From Laccaria trichodermophora (lineage: Eukaryota > Basidiomycota > Agaricomycetes > Agaricales > Hydnangiaceae), in assembly GCA_018417955.1 (NCBI GenBank), contig JACTVC010000006.1, positions 496,001 to 560,000 on the forward strand: DNA of 64,000 nt, read 5' to 3'. Made by a program: the position numbers and the translations under genes. Under the pieces are notes generated by a model. That model searched no databases. It had not been told where the DNA came from and saw only the letters and a program-made list of their open reading frames with translations. Below, one piece after another: positions 45,236 to 56,100 of the stretch; position 1 is the stretch's first letter; every line of letters begins with the position of its first letter.

Positions 45236-45411
45236 TTGTACTTTCTCAACTGTATTGTAATCAGATTATCTAAACTATATAATGGTGTAGCCAGAGAACT
45301 ACTTTTTGCGATGTGTTGGACAGGTGTTATCGAAGTTGGGTGAATGTTCGCGGAAATTTCTCTAAGTCAGCGTCACACACGGGGGTCCCTGCCAAACAGT
45401 GTTCGTTTGTC

Positions 45412-45508
45412 CCAGTCGTTCTGAGGTGTTCTTATTTTTCGCAGTCCGCCTGATGTTTGACCCCACAACAAAGCCACAACAAGTGGCAAACACCTCAGAA
45501 CGACTGGC
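45412..45508. repeat. Hairpin with ~19-bp arms
   Basis: CCAGTCGTTCTGAGGTGTT (45412-45430) and its reverse complement (about 45490-45508) around a loop of about 60 nt. Function unknown. Confidence 0.7.
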
Positions 45509-47180
45509 TGGCGAGTCTACCTGGTTCCAACTGTTTCAATTTGTCCAAGTACATACCATTCTATGTTTTCTCTTGGTTTTCTTTTTTTATGCAACTTTTA
45601 TGTTCTCACCTTATGTTCCAACTTTTTCTGGTTGAATTGCCGACACATGTACTTTGTATTGCACCTAATTAAACACCATTCTTTATTCTTTCTACGGCGG
45701 GTCCCTTCTACAATGACGAGAATTGTCGCGTGAATCAGATTTCGCAAGTCACGTTTTTCATGCAAGCACTGTAAGTTACTAAGTAACGCATTTGTCCAAC
45801 ATTCAAGTTTGTCTTTCTCCAGAGCTCTCTCTCCGAGGGCAGCGCCAAGGCATGTTGCTACTGCCGGTTTTTTGTTGGATGGTCTGCCGCGCGCCGCTTG
45901 CGTTATTCTGGTCTTACCGTGTGACCTTGAGGGTGTAGCCACTGTCTTCTTCACCTCCCAGCAGCAAGTTGATGGCCGCTGCTCGCAAGTTTTGAAGCCT
46001 TTAATTGGTGCGTTTTTTATCTGTCTACTCTCTTAGAAGTCTTCTTCAAAGTCTTGTAGTGAAATTATGCTTGCTTGGTTCAAGTTCAGTCGCTCTCCCT
46101 CTTTCAACGTGTTGTCTGCAAACTCAGAACGCACCCTTTCAAATACCGGCTCGAGGATCTCTGTATCTCGGTCTCCGCCGTTTAACGTGGGCGCCGCTTC
46201 GCCTGCGTTCCTCTCGTTTTCCGCCTCCTCGCCGCGTGGGGGAAAACACTCTGCCTCTGCCGTGCCTTGGCTTCTCCAACTTTCTCACCTCCCACTCCAT
46301 TTTGAAGATTTCGCGTGCATCTTTGTCGCTCGTCCGTTTGGCCTCCCCGACTTCTCCTAGGCCCACGTGCGCCTTCCTCACCCATACCCAGTCTGTTGGG
46401 CCTTACTGGTCTTGTCTCGGAACCCCCCAGTCCTCTGGTGGGAGGAGCTGTCTACAATCCACGAGTTCATACTTGCGAAATTTGCTGGACTGTGTTCTGC
46501 TCGCCTCGCCTGACGCTTTGGTATAGCTGAGTGCCAGCGAGCGAGTTGCTGCTGACTTTCCAGCAGGCTCCGACAGGCTCCAACTGGGTTTGCGAATACA
46601 TTGATTCACGCCAGTCCGTGAGCTCGCTTTACCACCGCAACAGCTCTTCCATTTGACTCCACCAATTGTAGTCGGTTCCTATTGCTCATTTAGTGTATAA
46701 TGACTTGTGCCGACAACTGAACCAGAAGAAATAAAAACATAAGATGACTTGAAAAAATATAAGTACAGAGAAAACATTAGCGGGTAAGTAGGAACCAGCC
46801 TCAGGAAATAACTGGCAAAGAGCATTCGGAAACGTCCCTTGAGTTTCAAGTCCGACTCCGAGGAGATGCCTTTGATCAAATACTGAAATCCTGGCTGATA
46901 CGCAAGGCGCACCGTACATATGCTCACGCTATTCATTATCACTTAGTGCTTACGACCGCCTTGCCTCGAGGTATCCCAACCAAATGATGCCCCATCTTGT
47001 GAATTCTCTTACATTCCCATCTCTTTTTCTTATTACAGTGTTTTGCACTGCCGTCTGCACAACAAAGTCTCGAAAAACATGTTTGGTTTTGTATGTTCGT
47101 GACAGACCCTGCTAGATTGTCACGCATCAGGACCAGATTTGAGTGCAATGGGACTTTTGAGTCTCTCACACCCAACTCTC

Positions 47181-48271
47181 ATGGCGCCTCAGGTATCGGA
47201 TGAGATGCGCGCGCGGATCATCGTCTGGCATGATGAGCAACATCTCTCAGTGCCGGAGATTGCTGGCCTTGTTGGATGTAGTGTCCGGACAGTCTATGTC
47301 ATCCTCTCTTACCACCGTGACTACAACACTCTCAGAGATCCATCGACACGCGGGCCACATGGTGCCAACCGTTCTTTGAACATGGGGGATATGAATTATA
47401 TATCGTCTTTGATTGACGCGCGGCCAAAGATCTACCTAGACGAAATCCAAGACGAACTTCTGAATAGGCGAGATGTCTTTGTTTCTATTTCAACCCTCTC
47501 CCGTGCACTTCATCGGCTGTCAATGACACGCAAGCACGTAGCGAATGAAGCATTAGAAAGGAATGAACTACTGCGTGCAACATGGCAGGCCGCATATGCT
47601 GATATTCCAGCTGAATATTGTGTTTGGTTGGATGAAGCGAGTGTGGATGATCGCACAAACCAGCGTACCATGGGTTGGGCTGCGATGGGTAGAGCATGTG
47701 TTTGCCGTTCTGCCTTTGTTCGTGGTCAGCGGTATTCAGTCTTACCTGCTCTCACTTGTGAGGGTATGATTGCTCTTGATATCTTCGAGGGTTCAGTGAA
47801 TAAAGAGCGTTTCCTTACATTTTTGAACGAACAAGTTGTAAGACTTTCTATGTTATGCTGTCACCAGCTTCACAACTCATTTTTGTTGTAGGCTCCAAAA
47901 TTAAATCCATACCCTGGTCCCCGAAGTGTGGTTATCATGGATAACTGCGCGATTCACCACGATGAGGACATCCGGCACCTTATCGAAGTTGAATGTGGTA
48001 TGTTTATTGACACGTTTATTTGCCCTTTGTGCCTGATTCAATTACAGGCGCGAAACTTATCTATCTACCGCCATACTCCCCCGACTACAACCCAATTGAA
48101 CAGGCTTTCCACAGTATCAAAGCCTGGCTGCGACGTCATGAAGCTCAGGCTGTGGCACCTGAGGGCCGGCCTTGGTTGATTCATCAAGCCAGGTTAGCAA
48201 TAACAGATGAGATGGCAATTGGATGGATAGCAAACTGTGGTTATTCATTTTCTGACGAGATAAACCAGTAG
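47181..48271 (+). CDS. Tc1/mariner-superfamily DDE_3-type transposase
   Basis: Three exons (47181-47837, 47892-47997, 48048-48271) give 328 residues. N-terminal helix-turn-helix region ([20 protein letters not shown]), then the catalytic core: first Asp in [10 protein letters not shown], second Asp in [11 protein letters not shown], and Glu in [10 protein letters not shown], with 35 residues between second Asp and Glu. All three catalytic residues are present, consistent with an active cut-and-paste transposase acting on the terminal repeats at 47036 and 50900. An upstream in-frame Met at 47148 is possible; I chose MAPQVSDEM at 47181 because related proteins, as I recall them, start there. 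Confidence 0.85.
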
Positions 48272-48283
48272 CAAAGTAGTTTA

Positions 48284-50460
48284 CTAAAGCTCATAAGTAG
48301 TGTAGTTACCGGAAAGAAGCTTCTGTTCATACATAGCCTGCCATTTCCTACAAAAAAGTTTTAGTTTCATAAGACGACCACATGTAGCACCTGTGATATT
48401 GCGAATTGCTATGGTTGCCGACTCGTCGGCCAAGGCTATGATGTCAGGAGTAAAGTCTTCTGCGCGCAGCGCAATCTCAAATGGTGTCATGTCGACAGCC
48501 TCAAGCTCAGCGAACTCTCGAAGGCACGCTCGCAGCTCGAAACCAGGAGCTGGGACAGAGACGGGGGAGGCAGGAGGTTGATGAAACTCCAGTCGCTTTG
48601 GTGTCTGGAATTCACGGTGAGGGCGCTTTGGGGTTAGGACATTGGGCTGGTTGCGAATGGGTGTCTGGAACTCAAAATGAGGGCGCTTGGGAACGGGAGG
48701 CAAATATCGGCCTGGGGATTCAGAACAGGATCGTTTGCGGGATAAGCCACCGAGGACGGGGATGAGAGATGCCATGACAAGTGTCATCATGTCATTGTTG
48801 CCTGGAGCAACCGATGCCGTGCTTGCACCTGAGCGGCCACGTGCTCGGATGGAAGAAATCTGTCCATCGCGTGGACCATCGAAGGCCTCAGTGCATGGCG
48901 GTTCATGCTTTGTAACATCGCCGGATGCCTACAGAAGATATTCAAGCTTTGGATGTATGTTATAAGACTTAGATGTACCATAGCAGCAGCCCACATCTTA
49001 AGACGGAGGGGGTTGAGCCGCAGATGTCCTCCCGAGACTGTGATAAAACAATGGCCTGGTTCACCATGCTCTCCTTGATGAGAAGCACATGGCCACCGTT
49101 TCTTGATCTCCAAGATGAATCGTCCATTGATTTGCTCAGCATCGTTGAATTGGGTGAGTTGTGGAATCTACAGGCATCGAAGTTGTCAAATTGGAGGCCT
49201 GGAAAGAGAAAGCTTACCCTGGTGCCATAAAGAAGCTCGTCCTCACCATCGTTCGCAGGCGCGTTCAATGAGGGAGCCTATATGTCAAAAAGTGAACATA
49301 AGAACATTGATGCAGCAAAAACAAACACACTAAATGTTGAATTCGATAGCCCGACATCATGTCTGTGTCAAACTCAAGAGTGATCTGGATCTTCTTCTTA
49401 TCCTTCTTGTATATGGCTGCCAGGGCAAGGCTGAAGCTTTCGTCTGTCAAGAAGGTCGGCGCGTTGCCTTTCCCACCACTGCAGAACTTGATCAGAATAT
49501 AAATGATAGTAAATAATGAATTACGCACATAGAGCCAGTCCATGAGAGCTTGAACGGAGGACCAGAGTGGACACCAGGAGCAAACTGGGTGTGAAGGTTG
49601 TGAATGGAGAGGAATGCCTTGATGAAGTCTACACGCGTGATGCCTTCGAGAGCGATATTCCCAAGCAATGTCGTTGCCTTCTTCTTTGGAGCAGCAGGTT
49701 TCGCATTTCGGGAGGAACCAGTAGTCAGTTCCGTTGAGGTGTACATGTGCGTTACATTGATGAGATGCCCATCAGGTAGAGGCGCAGCTGAGATACAAAT
49801 GACATAAAGACTGTAAGAGTCAATGAATACACGTACCAGGCACGCAAGGTTCATTTCCAACAGTATTTCCCAATGGACCGGCCGCGCGGTAATGGTTATT
49901 TGCTGGGACCGGCGTCGGAGAAACCCTTGAGGAAAGTATATCATACTGGGTAGCAAGAGGTACTCCTGTCAAGTTTATTAGCATGATTCGAAAGAAAGGA
50001 CAGGTAGGACACAGACCAGCTGTTGTGATCGGCTGAGATGGGGCAACTGGAATCTCAGGTTGAGTGTATCGAGGAGGTGGTTCTACTCCAGAGGCGCGGC
50101 ACGCTGCATCAATCTCTTCATGCGAAAAATAATATTTGGGTGGATTCACACCGCCGTCTGCATCGAGGAATGAGAATTATCTTGTAGTAACATCTGATGA
50201 GCGTACCAATCCAGGCGGGATTCCTGAGCCAGCCTGCAGACGGCCTTCGCGCATCTCCAATGGCAGCATCGGTGTCGACATGCTGGGTTTCGCGAGGCTC
50301 ACTGATAGTAGGCTGAGTGAAGGGTGGTTGAAGGAATTGGTCTGAGAGAGAGCGGTTCAACATAATGGGCACTGAGAAATCTTTCAAAGGAATACTCACC
50401 TTTTATACAAGATTTGAAGACAGTATTTGCGGATGGTGCGAAAAGTTGTTGAAACGCCAT
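48284..50460 (-). CDS. Uncharacterised protein encoded by the mariner-type element, SAM-like C-terminus
   Basis: Multi-exon gene starting MAFQQLFAPSANTVFKSC (ATG at 50460). Later exons carry PPKYYFSHEEIDAACRASGV, a conserved core KKKATTLLGNIALEGITRVD...FIKAFLSIHNLHTQF...GPPFKLSWTG, then ILEIKKRWPC and GEHGEPGHCFITVSGGHLRL. A Pro-rich linker with repeated PKRPHFEFQTP / PKRPHREFQTP motifs precedes a C-terminal helical segment (FEIALRAEDFTPDIIALAD ... ITGATCGRLMKLKLFCRKW) that looks like a SAM domain. I recall similar hypothetical proteins in agaricomycetes but no function. Being inside the TIRs and convergent with the transposase suggests an accessory role in transposition or silencing evasion; this is inference. 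Exact exon borders between 48.9 and 49.5 kb are uncertain. Confidence 0.65.
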
Positions 50461-50900
50461 TGGTATGCTCCGTATTCAGTTCCCCTGCAGATGAGGTCAG
50501 TGGAGTTCGGCATTCTCAATTCAGAATAGATCATAGCCTACCGAATATGTTGCTGAGAAGATTACGGCGTACTGAATGAACAACTTACAAAGCCCCACAA
50601 AATTCAGCTTGCGCCCTGAGCAGGTAGTGCATCCTCAAGGTAGCTCAGACTTCGTCCACGGAGAACAAGAAATGCAGGGGGTGCGAGATGGACAAGGACA
50701 TGGTGGCAGACACAGCCAAGACGCAGAGGTGGATGGAGAGGAGGACGGTATCGATGAAGAATGGTTTTTGACAGGCCGTGTGATTGCGCAGCACGAGGAA
50801 ATGGTCAGCGGCGTGTTACTTGATTTATGGAGGTCACGGCACAATACATACAAACATGTTTTTCGAGACTTCGTTGTGCAGACGGCAGTGCAAAACACTG
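50461..50900. promoter_or_regulatory. Upstream region of the accessory gene plus right terminal repeat
   Basis: 440 bp between the accessory gene start and the element end. It must contain that gene's promoter. A plus-strand frame here (from 50576) runs out through the terminal repeat and is probably not a gene. Confidence 0.4.
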
Positions 50901-50902
50901 TA

Positions 50903-53086
50903 ACTCATCTTTTCGCAAAAACAGGTCTTTCCAGGGCAGCCTCAAGCCTACTCCTCGTTTGCAGCACTCCCACCCCTTCCTCTCCCTCCTCCTCCCTTTC
51001 CTCTCGACTAATCACAAACACCTGCTCAACCCCACCAAAATCATTTCACTCGCATTCTTCCTTCTGCATATCCCCTCCCCGCCTTCTCCCATCCTCAAAT
51101 CTGACTCTGATCAAGAAGGAAGCCCGCGCATGGTTGTTAGAGGTGGGACACCACCCAGGTGGAGTAGTCTGGTGCCTCCGTGAACGCATATTTGAGTTAT
51201 TTGCAGGGTCAGTCTGCTGCACGGTGTTCACGCGTGGTAGTCCGCTATTTGTACGCTCGTGGCTGATGCGGTTTGGTGGCCGGGTGGTACACCACACCGC
51301 TGTTGATGAATACCATGTCCATGGGTCTGGGGTTGCTGGTTCCTGTTGAGCCATCCGCTGTCGTACCCGACATCAGTTGCAGGCTGGGTGCGAAAGCTTG
51401 GAAGCAGGTGACAGCGAAGCAGGAGTGTGCGGTAAGGAGCATGTTCACCATTTGAATTACGCAATGTAAACATCCAAGTTGTATCTCATACTTTGATTGC
51501 AATTAGTAAATATCTCGTATCCTAATACCTGAACTCAATGTTAATGATGTACCGTACTGGTTTTAAGAGTAAACAGCGGCGTGGTCAAGCAGGGCAACTT
51601 CATTGTTGATAACGCATTGCTTTCCGTATGAGTCTATGTAACGGGGTAAGTGTCTGAAGGATAGATCTTGGGCATAGTCTCACCATCAATTGTGGGGTCA
51701 TCCTAAGTCGGCTTGAGTAGTCAAAGCTGACTTCTGGCGCTGGGCGTTTCGCGTAGTTCGCCGCTTCAATGTAGACTAACCTTACCAACGAACATATGGA
51801 AAGTAAAAAGGTCAGCAGTACATGAGCGCAAGCAGAGGGGACATGTACAGAGTAAAAAAAACGAAAATGGCACCCAATCGCCGCCAATTGATTGTAAAGC
51901 AGTTATGGCAAGTAAAAAAGTCAGAAGAACGTAAACGCGAGCAGAGTGGACATGTACAGATTGAGAAAAATGGATATGGCAACATATCGCCGCCAAGGGC
52001 AAAGGGGGAGCAACCTGTGTGGGGTGCAGAAAACACGAGGGGCATGGGCAAAGGGATCGTCACATCAATGGCAGAGACGACGCGAGGGAGCAACAGCTGC
52101 AATCAGGTCAAGCGCCATCATGGTGCCCTGTTGAATGAGGGAAACTCCAGTCAGATGGCGGAAAAGAGCTGAGAAAGGGCAGCATACCCTCGTAATTCAG
52201 GCGATGGAAAACACGGAATTTGATGTCTTGACAACCGAATGTTCAAAACATCGCATACACTTGACAGCACCAGGGACAAGATAGGCACGAGCATAGCAGA
52301 GTGGATGCATGTACCATTCTCGTCATGAGCCTGAGAGGTGTAAGTCGTGCGAAGAGGGGGGGGGGGAGATAAAACTTGGAAAGGTAAGAGGCAGACTTAC
52401 ATCTCACTTGGTTGAGAAAAGACTCAACATCGAGAAAGGCTGAGGGTGCTGGACGACGAGGAGAAGGGTCCAAGCAGGAAATTCATGGTTGGTGATCCAG
52501 CCACCAAACGAAGAGATGGGGAGGCACCAGGCGCAAGGGAGAAGACCAGGAGAAGACAGACTCCAGACAGACTACTTTCAGTGGTATCAAAGCAAGAGGG
52601 CACCGGCAAAAAAAAAAGCGCGACGCCCATGTCAAAGTTGCGACGCCCACGTCGACAGCGGAGACCGAGACGCCAGCAGGAAAGCGCGCTGAAGAAGGGT
52701 AGAGAAAAAAGAGAAAGAACGGAGATGCATGCGGCCATTAAATGCATGCAAGGCGGGGCAAGGAAGCACGTGGTTGATAAGATGTGATAAAGATGTGATG
52801 GCATCAAAAGGGCCAGAAGGAACCCTTTTCGGGACGAATCCGCTTACATAAACAACGACTTCAAAGGTCGTGGTTGCTACTAGCTAGTCACGGGATGACA
52901 GACGTTCAAAACGACAAGAGGTTGAGGAGGAGTGCACACAATAACAGCAAGCCTGAGATCGCAACAGGAAAAAACTGCTCCGTGTCCGAGGGATGCAAAC
53001 CTCCATGCGAAGCGGCGACGACACTTGACGATGAACTTGAACTTTCTCCGAACGCAACATGATGTTCAAGTTGATCATGACTACGT
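50903..53086. other. Intergenic and low-complexity region, no gene supported
   Basis: Frames on both strands are short and biased (Arg/Lys-rich near 52450-52790). A G9-type run lies at about 52359. Nothing resembles a known domain. It contains the direct repeat at 51802. Confidence 0.45.
51802..52000. repeat. Two direct repeats, ~109-bp period
   Basis: Units begin AGTAAAAAGGTCAG (51802) and AGTAAAAAAGTCAG (51911); both contain GGACATGTACAGA and ATCGCCGCCAA. They are diverged and non-coding as far as I can tell. Confidence 0.7.
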
Positions 53087-53141
53087 CTGGATTCATTTAT
53101 CTTAATACATCATCCTTAGTTGTGGCCCAGGTAGACCTACT

Positions 53142-56100
53142 CTATCCCCTAACCTTTCGTATGTACTCCACGTTGTGACTTTGGTACTCCGTGCAATAGT
53201 TGAGCAATAATGTCGCTCCAATGGAACTCGCAACTTCGGAAGCTAGAACGGCAAGTTAATCGATAGAACGGTAAGTTCAATCGCAAGAGAACGTACTTTG
53301 AGCCAGCGTCGTGGGGTCAATGAGCCCCTTGGTCGCAATTTCCCGCTGAACGACTTCAAACAGGCCCGTAAGGCGCCAGTATTCCGAAAGCTTCATGATA
53401 TCCAAAAGATCATCCAAGGCTAGAGATGTTTCTTCGTCAGGCAGATCCGCAAGCAAGAAAGTTCCGGAGTAGATATAATCTAAGAATTTATGAACACGCA
53501 ACGATCATGAGAGAAAGGAATGCGAGGGTGCTCACCCAAAACGGCTGCAATGCATGGTTTTGGATAATCTACATGAAACCTTATAGGATCGCTCGATGAT
53601 GCCGCGAGTGCCTCTTTGTAATCCCCACAAAAAGCGTCTCGGAAGTAGTCGCTGTAGACGGCCAGGAAGTTCCGGTGCGCAACGAGTTCAGGATCGATCT
53701 CGCCCTCCCCTAGTTGGGGTCCAGAGGAGGGAATAAAAACGACATCGATGAACTGCTTCGCCTTGCGCATCTCGTTAAAGCCGGTCCTGATCTGTAGAAG
53801 GAGCACACTGTCCGAAGTCAACGGAGAAGCATCTGCTACTGGAGGTTGATAGACTGGGACAACCCCTGCAGAGAGCAGTAGATCCTTAAAGGGCGTCAAG
53901 AAGTGGCGGACCCGCTGAACCTCTTCAATGTCATGGGTACTGAACGCGAGATTATCAGCTGCCTCCCACGTCCACTCATTTTTGGATGGGTCATCGACGT
54001 TGAGGAAGATCTTCTCATCGTGGTGTTGAAGGATGACGATTCGAGCAGCCTCTGCATTATCATTGAGAAATTTGTACGTCTCTGTCACGTCTCTCAACAA
54101 GGTCTCGCTTCCCGTGAGCTTGCTGAGTATTTGAAGATGGGCAACCTGATTGATGCTTTCATCAGCGGCCAGCGTTAGAACAGGAAACACATCAGCTCAC
54201 CACGTCCGAAACAGTTGGTTTCCCAAGCCCTGGGTAAGCAAGTAAAACACGTTGGTCAGGCTGCTCATTGAAAAAGGCCCGTTGAGACCAAGAAATGTGC
54301 TCGAACTCCTCGCGAACTAATTGGTTTGGTGATACTACCTCCGGTAGGTGTTGCACATATTGCAATTCTCGGATAACGTTCATCTTGCGAGGTATGAATC
54401 GGATATTGTCAACGGTATGCCATAGATGTTGTTGGGCTGAGCCAACGTGAAGCGGAAGGTCTTCGCTGTAGGAGGCAAACACGACTGCAGCTCGAGGTGT
54501 CTTGTCCGCGTCGTCCTGGGAGCTTTGCAAGGCGCGTGCACAATCGGCGAATATCGGCATGGTGAGATTATTTTGACGTTGAAGGCCGTGACGATGAAGA
54601 TCCACCTCCAGGTCACGAAATCGGCTGTGAACGAATGAGGGAGAGCCTGGTCCAAAAGCAGCCTCAAAGAGAGGGTCGCGAGCGTAGAGGGTGTTTGATA
54701 ACTGTACGACGAGGTTACAGTTGGGAACAGGAAGCGGTTGTGTGTCAGACGCTGGCAATCCATTGACCCATGCTGTCAACAGAGCCTTGTAAGTTCCCTC
54801 ATCGTTTACTCCAAGTACCTCTGGCAGATCTAACTTCGAATCTAGGTGCAAATATGATATGGATTCGGCATTCAACAGCTTGAGGGTAGGCTCTTGAGAG
54901 ACCAGAACTCTCATGAAACGAGCTACTTGCAAGGTCAGCCGAGAAGGAAGTTGAAGAACTTGCGAAGCGGCGCAAAGCCTCTCCGGCTGATTCTTGCAAG
55001 CTGCAGGCCAGATAGGAAGGCTACGTGCGACATTGATTAGATTTTGGGGAGGTTTTTGATAGGAGAGCTTGAGCCTAAGCCATGATGCGAATTGATGTTG
55101 CACCTGTTCGTCAAGCGACAGGATTCGCTCAACAACTTGTGAAACAAACGGCTCCATAATGGAGAGCAACTTGTTCAGATTGAACGTAGAATAATCCTTT
55201 CCTTCGAGGATGGTTTTCAAAGCCCTGGGTAGGTGATCCTTTCGAACAGTCAAGATTCCAAGCTGCTGGAGAAGATCCCAAAGCCATGATAATGACAGAT
55301 CCTCACTGCTGAGCACCACTGGTTTTGAACGACAATAGGAGAGTGAAACAAAACGCCCCGCCTCCATTGTAGCGACCAGCGGAAGTAGGTCAATGTCTGT
55401 CACATTCATGCCAAGGCGGGGGTATGCATCCCAAAAAGATGTTATAAAATCCAGTGGCGGTTGCGTTGTGATCATCATTTCCTCTCCTGGTAAGAGTTCT
55501 CTGGCGAGTGCGCTGAGATTGGTGGAGTTGAGTGAGGCTATGTTCAGATCAACGTCCGAGTTGAGAATCTGCAAGTCTTTTGGGTGGAACTCAGAGTTGA
55601 CAATGCGATTGGGCGGAAAGATAAGGGGCCCATAGGACTTTTTCCAGACATAGTACGACGTGCTATTCGATTTCGGCATAAAGGTGCCAAAGGTACCGTC
55701 TTCGAGGGGGAGTATTTTTAGGCCAACAATAGCCTCGACGCCATCCTGGACCAGGAAGCGGACCACATTACTAATCTCCTTTACTTTCAACGTAGATGTG
55801 AGCTTGATAGGGTCAGAAAGAATCTGGGCTTTGACATATTGTGGTGCAACCGCCGATATACCAGCGTCCTTGATGACTCGCGAGCGGACAACAGCCGAAA
55901 GTTTGACAGTATCATGAGGCTTGATCAATTCGAGGACCTGAGTGACAGCGTCGGGTTCATTGCCAGAGATGACGGCTTGACCTGGATAGACTGGAAATGG
56001 ATAGAATTTACTACGGAACACCGGCAGCTTGCAAGTCTTGAGATGAGTCGAGTAGAAGGTTGAAGTAACGAATTGAGAAATATTGTCATCAGCTGTCTTT

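Larger units (their letters stand above)
44141..46914. other. Region bounded by ~115-bp inverted repeats; mostly decayed sequence
   Basis: 44141-44255 (CGGTGCGCCTTGC...) and 46800-46914 are inverted copies differing at roughly one base in eight. The arms could be ends of an old element or one repeat present twice. I find no confident gene between them; the frames at 46.0-46.5 kb overlap on both strands and match nothing I know. A phrase WWEELSTIHEFILAKFAGL at about 46437-46493 looks codon-like but is isolated. Confidence 0.45.
47036..50900. mobile_element. Complete two-gene mariner-superfamily transposon
   Basis: Inverted termini of about 50-65 bp start CAGTGTTTTGCACTGCCGTC and are nearly identical at both ends; TA flanks the element at 47034-47035 and 50901-50902. 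It holds two convergent genes, a DDE transposase (+) and an uncharacterised gene (-), whose ends lie 12 bp apart. Both appear open. No inserted element or stop breaks were seen, so this may be a young, possibly autonomous copy. Confidence 0.85.

Noticed and set aside
46005..46526. Frame of 173 residues, Ser/Leu-rich
   Set aside because: Opposed by open frames on the other strand and without recognisable domain; kept only as decayed sequence.
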